Assembly (NCBI GenBank): GCA_009691765.1
Contig: SIAO01000011.1
Coordinates: 1-64,000, forward strand
DNA: 64,000 nt
From: Planctomycetota bacterium
GTDB taxonomy: Bacteria; Planctomycetota; GCA-002687715
Direction: 5' to 3'
Positions 43,434 to 52,444 of the stretch are shown here, piece by piece. The position numbers were made by a program, and so were the translations under genes. The notes beneath the pieces are model-generated. The model did not search any database and was not told where the DNA came from. It was given only the letters and a program-made list of their open reading frames with translations. How positions within the stretch are numbered: the first letter of the stretch is position 1; every line of letters begins with the position of its first letter.

Positions 43434-44647
43434 GGCATCCCCGACTTCGGCGCAGCATGCGCGCCGCGCGTAAGACTGCCAACGATGTGCTCAAAGGCCG
43501 TGTCGAATTGCGACCAGCAGTGATTGCGTTGCACAAAACGGCGCCCAAGCTGCGCCATGCGCTCCCGCTCTGCACTATCGCCGAGCAGAGCGCATGCCGC
43601 CGATGCCATGCCTTCCGGAGTACACGCCAAGACGCCGCCTGCACCACCGTCTTGCAGCGACAAGGCCACCCCAGGCGTCGTGAGCACCGGTAATCCGTGC
43701 GCCAGTGCCTCCAAAACCTTGTTTTGAATGCCGCGCGCGATGATCAAGGGCACGAGTGCCAATGACGCCGCCGCAAGGTGAGGAGCAATACTCACAACTT
43801 CACCTGTGACTTCGACACCCGGCAACACCGCGAGTGCGCGGACACTGCCTGTTGGATTTCGCCCGACAATGCGCAAGCGCGCTTGAGGTCGTTGCGCTCG
43901 CACCGCTGGCAGGATGACGCGCGCGCCCAATTCGGCAGCCTCGACATTAGGCGCATAATCCATCGCTCCGCTAAACACCATGAGGTCGGATTCGCGCGCT
44001 GCTGCCGGCGGCACTTCATTTGGAAAAGCGACGCCATTGCCTATATGAACTGCAGATCCTGACTGAACGGCTTCGCGCCATAACGCAACTTCGCGCGGGG
44101 TGCATAAAATCACACGATCGGCGCGGTTGCCACAGTTTCGTTCGAAACGCCGCATGCGCACCGCTTCCAGCCCAGACAACCAGCGTCGTACTCCGCCAGT
44201 GCGGCTGTAATCCGCCCATTTTTCGCTGTCGACATCCACCGCATCCAGCATGACAGGCACTGTGCAGTCGCGAGGAATATAGGCCACTACCTGCGATGAA
44301 AACGCAACGATCAAATCGTAGTCCTGCGACGCGATCATTTGTTCGACACGCGATTTGACCCGTGCGCGAGTCATCCACGCTACAGAGAGTGGCTGTGCAC
44401 TGAAAAGCGCTACCGTCGCGCGCAATCGCCCCGTCATGCTGTGCAACGCTTCGACATACACGCTGCGGCAAGATTCACGCAGATGTTCACAGTGCCGCAA
44501 GTCTCTTGGATCATCGGCGTGGCTGACAAGGTCGACATCACCGATGCGGGTGCATAAGTTCAGCAGATGCCAAGAACGGATCTTGTCCCCCTTGTTAGGT
44601 GGATATGGGATCCGGTGCGAGAGAAAGAGGATCTTCAGGCGTGCCAC
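43424..44647 (-). CDS. GT4-type glycosyltransferase of the exosortase locus
   Basis: A 407-residue GT-B enzyme. The start LKILFLSHRIPYPPNKGDKIRSW and the C-terminal GRNPTGSVRALA and RGIQNKVLEALAHGLPVLTTP match the family of sugar transferases associated with PEP-CTERM/exosortase loci (TIGR03087-like). It adds a sugar to the growing lipid-linked unit. The donor is unknown. Confidence 0.9.
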   Translation of the reverse strand: MARLKILFLSHRIPYPPNKGDKIRSWHLLNLCTRIGDVDLVSHADDPRDLRHCEHLRESCRSVYVEALHSMTGRLRATVALFSAQPLSVAWMTRARVKSRVEQMIASQDYDLIVAFSSQVVAYIPRDCTVPVMLDAVDVDSEKWADYSRTGGVRRWLSGLEAVRMRRFERNCGNRADRVILCTPREVALWREAVQSGSAVHIGNGVAFPNEVPPAAARESDLMVFSGAMDYAPNVEAAELGARVILPAVRAQRPQARLRIVGRNPTGSVRALAVLPGVEVTGEVVSIAPHLAAASLALVPLIIARGIQNKVLEALAHGLPVLTTPGVALSLQDGGAGGVLACTPEGMASAACALLGDSAERERMAQLGRRFVQRNHCWSQFDTAFEHIVGSLTRGAHAAPKSGMPCP

Positions 44648-44667
44648 CGCAGGATTCTCCCTGCGCG

Positions 44668-45414
44668 TCAGGCGCGGCTATTCACGGAAACGGCACCGAG
44701 GACACTCACACCGCTTCGGGTGAGCCGCTCGATCGCCTGTTCGGCCTTCTGGCGTGGGTCACGTCCAACCTCGATGACCAGCACCAAACCGTCGGCACAT
44801 GCACCAAGAACTTCTGAGTCGGCAGAAGCATTGAGCGCTGGTGCCGCTACTAAGACCAAATCCCATCCGGCCTTCGCTTGTGCAAAGAGCGCCGTAGTCG
44901 GCGCAGAGCGCACAGATCCGCCTTGCACACGATTTTGATCACCAGCTGGAAGAAAATCCACTCCAGGGACAGCGCTGGGTTGCACCGCACCGCGATCGAA
45001 ACTGGCGCCAAGAGCTTCTGCAAAGCCTGGGCTGCGACGTGCTGCCAGCATGGCATCAAGGCGCCCGGCCCTAAGATCGCCATCCAGCACGAGCACACTG
45101 CCTGCACCACCCTCTGCGAAAGTCGCAGCCATATTGGCCACGAGCAGCGCGGATTGTTCGCTGTCGTTGATCCCTGCGAACACCACAACCTTGGGTTGCG
45201 GATTCATGCGCTGTAGCGCCGTACGCAAGCGACGAAACTCCTCGCAACGAGGATCGTGCGGCGCACTAAACGCAATCAAGCGTTCATCGACGCGCCACGC
45301 AGCGCGCTCGTTCACGGCAGCCACTGGGCTGGCGCCCGCTGGCGCACCGCTGTCAGCTCGGGTTTGTTCCCGCTCAGCGGCAGCTTTGTTCAACGCGTCA
45401 TGCATCCGGCCCAT
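44668..45414 (-). CDS. CpsD/BY-kinase-like protein with degenerate Walker A
   Basis: A 248-residue homologue of the tyrosine autokinases that regulate polysaccharide length. EEFRRLRTALQ precedes the nucleotide site, and the Walker A' region VLVLDGDLRAGRLD (108-120) is present. The P-loop itself reads GINDSEQSA (81-89), without the GKS/T lysine needed for ATP binding. There is also no Tyr cluster at the C-terminus. It is likely a pseudo-kinase or a regulatory partner of the Wzz-like protein. Context: nine bases after the ATPase gene. Confidence 0.78.
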   Translation of the reverse strand: MGRMHDALNKAAAEREQTRADSGAPAGASPVAAVNERAAWRVDERLIAFSAPHDPRCEEFRRLRTALQRMNPQPKVVVFAGINDSEQSALLVANMAATFAEGGAGSVLVLDGDLRAGRLDAMLAARRSPGFAEALGASFDRGAVQPSAVPGVDFLPAGDQNRVQGGSVRSAPTTALFAQAKAGWDLVLVAAPALNASADSEVLGACADGLVLVIEVGRDPRQKAEQAIERLTRSGVSVLGAVSVNSRA

Positions 45415-45423
45415 GCTTAGTCC

Positions 45424-46326
45424 TCAACGCTGGCCCCCGAAAAACGGGAGTTTGATGAATGTACGCCTTGGCCCACCTCGGGCCGCAGCTTCTTCGCGTT
45501 CACGCGAACGAAAATCGAAATCCTGCCCCTCGATCTCACGCAATCCGGCCATCACAGTCGCTTGTTCCAACTTGCGCTGATTCTCTGTGAACGCCACGAG
45601 TAACGACTTATCGCAAGCGAGGTTCACGAGACGCGGAATACCTCGCGAATAACGCCACACAGTAGCGACGGCACGATCGCTGAAGCGCACCGATCCACTA
45701 GCGCCGGCGCATTGCAAACGGTGATTAATGTAATGCTGCGTCTCTGCCATGTCCAAACCCTGCAAATGAAACCTCAGCGTGATGCGCTGACGCAACTGAC
45801 GCAAATCTGGATGGTCCACGCTTCGGCGCAACTCTGGCTGTCCCACCAGTACGATCTGCACCAGTTTTTCGCGCTCCGTTTCAAGGTTGGAAATCAAGCG
45901 CAATTCTTCCAAGGTCGACCTTGGCAGGTCTTGAGCTTCATCCACAAGCAACACGACATTGCGATCTTGAGCAAGGCAATCAATGAGAAACCGATTGATG
46001 GCTTCGAGGAGCTCCGGCCTGCTGGGCTTCACTCCCTCGAGGCCGAATTCCCGTGCCACCGTCTGCAACAACTGCACACCAGTGAGGCGGCTGTTGGTAA
46101 TGATGGCAGTGGCGGTGCGTGGATTCAGACGCTTCAAGAGTGCGCGGGTGACCGTGGTCTTGCCAGCGCCGATTTCACCACTCAGAAGCGCGAATCCGCG
46201 GCGGCTCTCCACGCAGTGCAATAGCTGCGCCAAGGCCTCGTTGTGTTGCGCGGATCCGAAAAAGAAACTGGTATCCGGAACATTGTCGAAGGGGGATTTG
46301 GAAAGTCCGAAGTACGACTCGTACAC
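45424..46326 (-). CDS. ExeA-like AAA ATPase of the exosortase locus
   Basis: A 300-residue ATPase resembling the GspA/ExeA-type proteins always found in XrtA loci (TIGR03015-like). It starts YESYFGLSKSPFDNVPDTSFFF. Walker A is GEIGAGKTT (50-58) and Walker B VVLLVDEAQDL, followed by RQRITLRFHLQGL and SRGIPRLVNLACDKSLL. The GTG start at 46326 is preceded by GGTGGGG, two bases after the Wzz gene stop. Probably helps assemble or regulate the export machinery. Confidence 0.9.
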   Translation of the reverse strand: MYESYFGLSKSPFDNVPDTSFFFGSAQHNEALAQLLHCVESRRGFALLSGEIGAGKTTVTRALLKRLNPRTATAIITNSRLTGVQLLQTVAREFGLEGVKPSRPELLEAINRFLIDCLAQDRNVVLLVDEAQDLPRSTLEELRLISNLETEREKLVQIVLVGQPELRRSVDHPDLRQLRQRITLRFHLQGLDMAETQHYINHRLQCAGASGSVRFSDRAVATVWRYSRGIPRLVNLACDKSLLVAFTENQRKLEQATVMAGLREIEGQDFDFRSREREEAAARGGPRRTFIKLPFFGGQR

Positions 46327-46328
46327 GC

Positions 46329-47963
46329 TTACCCCACCTTGTAGAAACGCGCCATGAGATCGAACAATGCCGGCGGCAAGACGCTTTGGAGCGAGTGCAC
46401 AAAGAAGCACACATGAAGCAGCGCTACGAGCGCGACCAGAACCAGCAGCACAATGGTCACTGTCTTGCGCCGCTTGCGCGACTTCTGCTGTGTACCGGAT
46501 GAAATGACGCTCTCAACGCTTGCGAGAAGAGGCACACTCAACGCGCGGCGGACTTCGGCGCTGCTCGTGTACGAGCTATTCGCGAATTCAGAGAAGAACA
46601 CAAGCGCACCACCGAGAAGGAGCCCGACGAAAGCACCCACTGCGCCGAACAACGGCACGCTGGGGAACACCGGATCAAGGGTGCTCGCTTCTTCAACCAC
46701 TGGCATGCGTAGATCACGGAAGAACTCGCCGGCGTCTCCATTGACGCGGTCCCACAACCCGTTGGCTGATATCAAACTGTCAGAAAGGCGCGACATCGTT
46801 TCTGCTGCGTGGTCGCGATCAATCCTCAGATTCCAAGCCTGCTTGTTCAGCCCAGGAATCCCTTTGCAGACTGTCTCCAAGTTTGCCGATGATGCGCGCA
46901 AACGAGTGATCCGGGCACGAACGGCTTGCAATTCCGCATCGACCTCAGTACGGCGTACATCAAGATCATCGAATTTTTTGCTTGGATCGCTGGTACGTTC
47001 CACATCAATCAACTCTGGAACGGCGGCGAGCTTCGCTTGTTCGATTTCAACTAAGGCGATTAGCTTTTTGTAATCGGGGTGGCGTTCGGTGCCGCGCTTC
47101 TTGAGAGCCTCGATGGCAAGGCTCGCTTCCGACACACGCCGACGCTGCTCCTCGTATTCAGGATTGCGCTTCTGCGTGCGCTTCACAGTTTCGACCGGCG
47201 TGACGGACACGCTGCTGCGCAAGCGTTCGAGCTTCTCAATCAAACCTTGTTCCAGGACTTCTTCGTCAGCAAGTTGCTCACGCTGACGCGCCAACTCAGT
47301 AAGCCGCGAAGTGAGCACGTTCTCGCCGATCAACTGGAAGTCGTTGTTCTTCTGAAAAGACTCATAGGCGCTGAGCGCTGTGTCTGCACCCGTCTTGGCG
47401 GCATCGCGACGCGCGACCAAGCTTCGGCGCGCACGAGCAATCTCGCCGCGATACACCTCAAGCACGTAGTCCTTGTATTTCTGGACCACAGCATTTACGA
47501 AAGAGATGACCTTGCGGGCATCGCGACCGCGGTACCCGATTTCGAGCAAGTCCGGGCCGATCTTCTGCTCAGTAAGCTTCACGGTCGTGCTGTCCAGCAC
47601 TCGTTGCACCAGGCGCGCACGCCCCTTGGGATCATCGGGATCGAAGCCTTCCGTGATGTTCAAACGCGTGATCACATCACGAAGAAACGTCGGGCTCTTG
47701 ATGACTTCCGCGATGGTGGTCAAGAACGGCTTGTGCGGCAGAGTGAAATCCATCTGCTGAAAGAACTTGTCTAGCAACTGCCGGTCAACGGCTTCGATTG
47801 TCGCTGACGCTTGAAACTGAGGTGGCAGCACAAGCGCCAGCAGCACTGCGCCTACCAAAAGCACGCCAAAGGGCGCGAGCAGCACCCATTTGCGCCTGCG
47901 GAGCAACGGCAGAATGTCGCCGCCGCCGATCCCGACAAAAGTTTGTTGCTCGTTTTCCGCCAT
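46329..47963 (-). CDS. Wzz/chain-length determinant protein of the exosortase locus
   Basis: A 544-residue inner-membrane protein that sets polysaccharide chain length. An N-terminal helix (WVLLAPFGVLLVGAVLLALVL) and Wzz domain precede ~350 residues of coiled coil. A second helix (FGAVGAFVGLLLGGALVFFSEF) follows. A third C-terminal helix (VTIVLLVLVALVALLHVC) is an unusual addition. The EEASTLDPVFPS stretch before helix 2 is typical of XrtA-type chain-length proteins. Confidence 0.9.
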   Translation of the reverse strand: MAENEQQTFVGIGGGDILPLLRRRKWVLLAPFGVLLVGAVLLALVLPPQFQASATIEAVDRQLLDKFFQQMDFTLPHKPFLTTIAEVIKSPTFLRDVITRLNITEGFDPDDPKGRARLVQRVLDSTTVKLTEQKIGPDLLEIGYRGRDARKVISFVNAVVQKYKDYVLEVYRGEIARARRSLVARRDAAKTGADTALSAYESFQKNNDFQLIGENVLTSRLTELARQREQLADEEVLEQGLIEKLERLRSSVSVTPVETVKRTQKRNPEYEEQRRRVSEASLAIEALKKRGTERHPDYKKLIALVEIEQAKLAAVPELIDVERTSDPSKKFDDLDVRRTEVDAELQAVRARITRLRASSANLETVCKGIPGLNKQAWNLRIDRDHAAETMSRLSDSLISANGLWDRVNGDAGEFFRDLRMPVVEEASTLDPVFPSVPLFGAVGAFVGLLLGGALVFFSEFANSSYTSSAEVRRALSVPLLASVESVISSGTQQKSRKRRKTVTIVLLVLVALVALLHVCFFVHSLQSVLPPALFDLMARFYKVG

Positions 47964-47971
47964 GGTGATCC

Positions 47972-48793
47972 TTAGAACGCCCCGCCCATCGCAAAGGTCG
48001 CATCCCCGGAGAGAATGCGCACTGAGTAGTTCACACTGACGACGGCCCTACTAATTGTGAACAAGCTCTGGAATGGCGCCGAGATTCCCGCAATGGCGCT
48101 GTTCACATGCCCGATCCAAGTCGGCGGCACGTAAATAATGTCGTCTGGGCGAATCTGAATGTTGCCGCCCGTCAGCCCCTTCTTGTAAATCTCTGTCACG
48201 TTCACAGTGAGAACGCGCGGTTGGCGCGGATCACCGCGAATGATTTTCACGTGCTTGTCATCATCGAGCAGCGAGGAGGGTGCCCCCATCTGCACAAAGA
48301 CATCGAAGAGCACCACGTCACCGCGAAACTCCATGGACTTGATGATGGATCCGCCCAGCCGAATGTCCGGGGCAGCGATGTAGTAGCGCTTGCTCTGCAC
48401 CTCCCCGACACCAAGAACCACTTCCGGATCTTTGAGATACAGAGCGAGGCGGCCAGTGACTTTCTTCTTCAATTGCGAAGGTGTCAGGCCTGCGCCCAAG
48501 ATGTCGCCCATCCAAGCGAAGCTGAAGTTGCCGTCATTGCGAATCGCGAAGCGCCCGCTGAGCTTCGGTTCATCCGGAACTTCAATCAGCACCTCATCGC
48601 CGACACCGAACACAAACTCGTTCTCTTCAGGATCTTGTGAATACTTGCGCCCAAAGCCGCGGGTATTGCCGTCGGCACCGAGCTCGTCAAAAGTAGACCC
48701 AGGCCCGTTGCTGCACGCTTGCAGCAGCAGGAATCCTGTCGCGGCAATGAGCACGCACACGAGTTTCAGTGCCCGTCGGGCCTTTGCTGTCAT
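47972..48793 (-). CDS. Wza-like polysaccharide export lipoprotein
   Basis: A 273-residue outer-membrane export protein. The signal peptide ends in a lipobox LLLQAC. The poly-export domain has FVFGVGDEVLIEVPDEPKLSG and an SLBB-like region. RPDDIIYVPPTWIG is the usual end of the second beta domain. ATG 48793 is preceded by an AGGGGTAGGG purine stretch. It is the first gene of the exosortase/EPS operon, with the 286-base leader region upstream. Confidence 0.92.
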   Translation of the reverse strand: MTAKARRALKLVCVLIAATGFLLLQACSNGPGSTFDELGADGNTRGFGRKYSQDPEENEFVFGVGDEVLIEVPDEPKLSGRFAIRNDGNFSFAWMGDILGAGLTPSQLKKKVTGRLALYLKDPEVVLGVGEVQSKRYYIAAPDIRLGGSIIKSMEFRGDVVLFDVFVQMGAPSSLLDDDKHVKIIRGDPRQPRVLTVNVTEIYKKGLTGGNIQIRPDDIIYVPPTWIGHVNSAIAGISAPFQSLFTISRAVVSVNYSVRILSGDATFAMGGAF

Positions 48794-49079
48794 GATCCCT
48801 ACCCCTTGGCGAGTGCAAACCACTGCGCGTCATTCCCTTCGCCTAGCTGCACCTGGGAATCGGATGCAACCTGGTTCACCCACCCATCGGCAGCGCTTGC
48901 CTTCTGGGTTGAGCCATCATAGCCGTGGAGCACTGTTTACGGCCGTTCCCACCAGTACCGAAGGCACATCCCTACCATCATTGTTGCTTCACGAGCAACC
49001 TATAGATGAATGCCGCAACAAGTTACGACAATGCGCTTAGATCTCAACAAAGTCCTAAAAAACGAAACTGAGCGCGTAA
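48794..49079 (-). promoter_or_regulatory. Upstream/leader region of the EPS export operon
   Basis: A 286-base gap between two same-strand operons. No ORF of note is found. Two structures are visible. An inverted repeat GTTGCT-TCACG-AGCAAC (48983-48999) could be an operator. A stem ACCCA/TGGGT plus GGCA/TGCC with a purine internal loop (48882-48909) could form in the leader. A T-rich run near 49055 on the minus strand may follow the end of the previous operon. No sigma-54 site or recognisable riboswitch core was found. Confidence 0.4.
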
Positions 49080-49820
49080 CTAGTCTTGACGCTGCTGCCG
49101 TGGAAGACGCTTCGGGGCGGCGCTGAGGAAATTGAAGCGTGCGATGGCCCAAAGTGCTGAGAAGCCATCAAACCAGCGGATCTTCTTGCCTTCGTCGAAG
49201 TCACGGCCGCTGTATGAGACAGGCACCTCATAGACCTTGGCCCCCATGCGGGCCACCTTGGCGGTGATCTCGGGCTCGACGTCAAAGCGGTTGGCGCACA
49301 GCTCAAGCCGCTCTACTACGCTGCGCCGCATGACTTTGTAGCACGTCTCCATGTCCGTGAGGTTCAGCCCCGTACACAGGTTTGAGACCAACGTCAGGAA
49401 ACGATTCCCCATGTAGTGCGCGAACAAATGGACGCGGTGTGTCCCACCACGAAAGCGCGAACCGAAAACCACATCAGCTCGTCCGTCGAGCAATGGCGCG
49501 AGCAGCACGAGATAGTCACTGGGGTCGTACTCAAGATCTGCATCCTGCACGAGGACAATGTCGCCACGCGCAGCGGCAAACCCGGTGCGCAACGCAGCAC
49601 CCTTCCCCGAGTTCTTGCTGTGACGCACCACCGAAACACCAGGCCACTGTGCAACGAGCTTCGAAAGCACTTCAGCAGAACCATCAGTGCTGGCATCATC
49701 CACTGCCACGATTTCGAGTTGTACGCCTTGTGGCAGCGCGGCAGCAAGCACACGACGCACGCAGCGCTCGACGGTGGCGACTTCATTGAAAACAGGAATG
49801 ACGATGCTCAGTAGAGTCAA
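49080..49820 (-). CDS. Family 2 glycosyltransferase (polyprenyl-phosphate mannosyl/glucosyl type)
   Basis: A 246-residue GT-A enzyme resembling dolichol/polyprenyl-phosphate sugar synthases. The start LSIVIPVFNE, VDDASTDGS, NSGKGAALRTGF and the metal-binding QDADLEYDP lead the fold, followed by ETCYKVMRRS, RFDVEPEI and VPVSYSGRDFDEGKKI. It would charge a lipid phosphate, possibly for the GT39-like transferase of the neighbouring locus. A TTG start overlaps the rmlB stop (TTGA). Confidence 0.88.
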   Translation of the reverse strand: MTLLSIVIPVFNEVATVERCVRRVLAAALPQGVQLEIVAVDDASTDGSAEVLSKLVAQWPGVSVVRHSKNSGKGAALRTGFAAARGDIVLVQDADLEYDPSDYLVLLAPLLDGRADVVFGSRFRGGTHRVHLFAHYMGNRFLTLVSNLCTGLNLTDMETCYKVMRRSVVERLELCANRFDVEPEITAKVARMGAKVYEVPVSYSGRDFDEGKKIRWFDGFSALWAIARFNFLSAAPKRLPRQQRQD

Positions 49821-50839
49821 GGTTGCGCCAGACGCGAGCCGTACATGCGCTCGTAATAGCCACGGTAGTCCCCCGAACGCACTCGCTCCCACCACGGACG
49901 CTGTTGTTGATACCAAGCGACAGTTGCAGCGAGGCCATCTTCGAAATTGTGCAGCGTGGCATAGCCGAGTTCTGCGCGGATCTTCTCGTCATTGATGGCG
50001 TAACGCCGATCGTGCCCGAGCCGATCCTTCACATATCGAATCAATTCCTCGCCGTGTCCGAGCGCACGCAGAATCGTGCGTACGACATCGATATTTCGGC
50101 GCTCGCTCCGGCCTCCAACGTTGTAGACCTCGCCGACGCGACCATCGCGGCGTACCAAATCCACCGCACGGCAATGGTCTTCCACGTGAATCCAATCGCG
50201 CACGTTCATGCCGTCGCCATATACGGGCAGCTGCTTGCCCTCCATGGCATTCGCGATCATGAGCGGAATCAATTTTTCGGGGAATTGATACGGACCGTAG
50301 TTGTTGGAACAGCGTGTGATGAGCACAGGCATGCTGTGCGTGTGGAACGCAGCGCGCGCGAGCAAGTCGCTGCCAGCTTTGCTCGCAGCGTATGGGCTGT
50401 TGGGCGCAAGAGGCGTAGTTTCGCTGAAAGCCGGGTCTGTCGGGCCGAGCGACCCATAAACCTCATCTGTAGAGACATGAACAAAACGCGCCACGCCGCG
50501 ACGACGCGCGAAATCCAAAAGCGTCTGCGTGCCTAGAACATTGGTGCGCAAGAATGTCGCCGCATCCTCGATGGAGCGGTCCACATGTGACTCAGCCGCG
50601 AAGTGGACAATCTCATCCACGCTCGCAGTAATAGCATCCAAAGCAGCTGCATCGCAGATGTCTGCTTTCAAGAACGTGTAGCGCGGAGCACGCTCAACTG
50701 CGCTCAGATTCTCGAGATTGCCCGCGTAGGTCAGCGCATCGAGATTCAACACCTGCACGTCGCTGTGTTGCTGCAAGACAAGGCGAATGTAGTTGCTGCC
50801 GATGAACCCAGCACCACCCGTTACGAGAATTGTCTTCAC
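49817..50839 (-). CDS. rmlB: dTDP-glucose 4,6-dehydratase
   Basis: Makes dTDP-4-keto-6-deoxyglucose. A 340-residue SDR protein with GGAGFIGSNYIR, the S-T-D-E-V-Y-G active-site stretch, SPYAASKAGSD (YxxxK), SNNYGPYQFPEKLIPL and NVGGRSERRN. GTG start 50839 overlaps the rmlD stop (GTGA) and is preceded by GGAGATG. Confidence 0.96.
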   Translation of the reverse strand: MKTILVTGGAGFIGSNYIRLVLQQHSDVQVLNLDALTYAGNLENLSAVERAPRYTFLKADICDAAALDAITASVDEIVHFAAESHVDRSIEDAATFLRTNVLGTQTLLDFARRRGVARFVHVSTDEVYGSLGPTDPAFSETTPLAPNSPYAASKAGSDLLARAAFHTHSMPVLITRCSNNYGPYQFPEKLIPLMIANAMEGKQLPVYGDGMNVRDWIHVEDHCRAVDLVRRDGRVGEVYNVGGRSERRNIDVVRTILRALGHGEELIRYVKDRLGHDRRYAINDEKIRAELGYATLHNFEDGLAATVAWYQQQRPWWERVRSGDYRGYYERMYGSRLAQP

Positions 50840-51705
50840 CGCGCATCTCCATGCAGAGCCACATGCTCCGCCAGTGCTTCTTGCCAAGTCCGCTGGAATA
50901 GCCCCAGCCTCTCCTCCAGCACACGGTTGTGCAAGGCCGAGTACTCAGGGCGTTGCGCTGGCGTGGGCCAATCGCTCGTACTAATCGGTGTAATCTCGAC
51001 TTTGATTCCTGCAAGCCTGCAGGCCTCAACAGCAAACCCATACCACGACACCACGCCCCGGTTCGCAGCATGCACGGTGCCACGCAAGCCTGCTTCGAGT
51101 GCCTTCAATGCTGCCTGCGCCGCATCGCACGTGAAAGTCGGGCTCCCGAATTGATCCACCACCACTCGCAGTGCACCGCGTGTTCGCGCAACCTTCAAAA
51201 TCGTGTCCACGAAGTTCTTGCCGCCTGGGCCGAACAACCAAGCCACACGCAGAATCACATGTTCCGGAGCAATGCGGCGCACTTCGCGTTCGCCGGCTTC
51301 CTTGGAACACGCGTACACCCCAACTGGAGCGACCGCCTGCGTTTCATCACAGGGAGCCGCGTGCGCGCCTGAAAACACAAAGTCCGTGCTCACATGCAGC
51401 AGCACTGCGCCGCTTGCGGCGGAAGCACGAGCAAGTGCGGCCGCGCCGTGTGCGTTGCTGCGAAAGGCTTGCGCTTCTTCCACTTCGGCTTTGTCCACCG
51501 CGGTGTAGGCCGCGCAGTTCACGATCCAATCTGGTTTGAACACAGCGACACACTCGGCCAATGCAGCCTCATCCGTGATGTCTAGCGCCTGCGCGCCAGA
51601 GCCAGCATTCCTCGCTGTAGCTAGCACTTCATGCGCCACGGAGAACGCTTCAGTCATGCGCTGACCGAGCATTCCCAAAGCCCCAGTGATAAGCACTCGC
51701 GCCAC
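50836..51705 (-). CDS. rmlD: dTDP-4-dehydrorhamnose reductase
   Basis: Final NADPH-dependent step of dTDP-rhamnose synthesis. A 289-residue SDR with GALGMLGQ, VNCAAYTAVDKAE, STDFVFSG, GVYACSKEAGE and LRVAWLFGPGGKNFVDTIL, and the typical end. A GTG start is preceded by GAGGT. rmlC, the 3,5-epimerase needed in between, is absent from the window. Confidence 0.94.
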   Translation of the reverse strand: MARVLITGALGMLGQRMTEAFSVAHEVLATARNAGSGAQALDITDEAALAECVAVFKPDWIVNCAAYTAVDKAEVEEAQAFRSNAHGAAALARASAASGAVLLHVSTDFVFSGAHAAPCDETQAVAPVGVYACSKEAGEREVRRIAPEHVILRVAWLFGPGGKNFVDTILKVARTRGALRVVVDQFGSPTFTCDAAQAALKALEAGLRGTVHAANRGVVSWYGFAVEACRLAGIKVEITPISTSDWPTPAQRPEYSALHNRVLEERLGLFQRTWQEALAEHVALHGDAR

Positions 51706-51712
51706 AGCTACC

Positions 51713-52444
51713 TCAGTCCATGCGGTTCGCACCGCCGTCGTGCACCAACTGGGATGCACGGTACAGCGATTCAAACGTCCCGGCGTCAGTCCACCATCCA
51801 TCCAAAACCTCGCAACTCATGGTGCCTTGTGCGATGTAGGCATTGTTGACATCTGTGATTTCGAGCTCGCCGCGCCGACTGGGTTTCAGCGTCTTGGCAA
51901 TTTCAAAGACGTTGGAGTCATAGAGGTAAATGCCAATGACTGCGAGATTGCTCTTGGGGTTCGTAGGTTTCTCCTCGATCCCAACGACACGTTTGCCATC
52001 GAGCTCTGCGACACCGAAACGCTCCGGGTCGTGAACCTCCTTGAGGATGATCTTGGCTCCGCGCTCCACATGTTCGAAATCTCTGACAGCCTTGGCAATG
52101 TTGCGTTCAATGATGTTGTCGCCAAGCACCACACAGATCTTCTCGCCTTCCGCAAAGTGTTCGGCCAGCTTGAGCGCGTCCGCAATGCCGCCCTCCCCCT
52201 TCTGGTAGGCGTAATTCACACGCTGCAAACCAAACTCTTCACCGTTGCCGAGCAGCTTCAGGAAATCACCGGCGCTGTTGCCGCCTGTTACGACCAAAAT
52301 GTCGCGTATACCAGCGTTCACCAAACACTGGATGGGGTAATAGATCATCGGCTTGTCCCATACGGGCAGCAGATGCTTGTTGGTGATGCGAGTCAATGGG
52401 TGTAGGCGACTACCGAGACCACCAGCGAGAATGACACCCTTCAT
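51713..52444 (-). CDS. rmlA: Glucose-1-phosphate thymidylyltransferase, short type
   Basis: Makes dTDP-glucose from dTTP and glucose-1-phosphate. A 243-residue enzyme with GGLGSRLHPLT, NKHLLPVWDKPMIYYP, VVLGDNIIE and EKPTNPKSNLAVIGIYLYD. It is shorter than the ~290-residue E. coli type and lacks its C-terminal extension. The ATG overlaps the epimerase stop (ATGA). A GGAAG site precedes it. Confidence 0.93.
   Translation of the reverse strand: MKGVILAGGLGSRLHPLTRITNKHLLPVWDKPMIYYPIQCLVNAGIRDILVVTGGNSAGDFLKLLGNGEEFGLQRVNYAYQKGEGGIADALKLAEHFAEGEKICVVLGDNIIERNIAKAVRDFEHVERGAKIILKEVHDPERFGVAELDGKRVVGIEEKPTNPKSNLAVIGIYLYDSNVFEIAKTLKPSRRGELEITDVNNAYIAQGTMSCEVLDGWWTDAGTFESLYRASQLVHDGGANRMD

Noticed and set aside
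48794..49079. c-di-GMP (GEMM) riboswitch or sigma-54 promoter before the EPS operon
   Set aside because: Neither the conserved GEMM core with paired tetraloop/receptor nor the GG-N10-GC pattern of a -24/-12 promoter is present.
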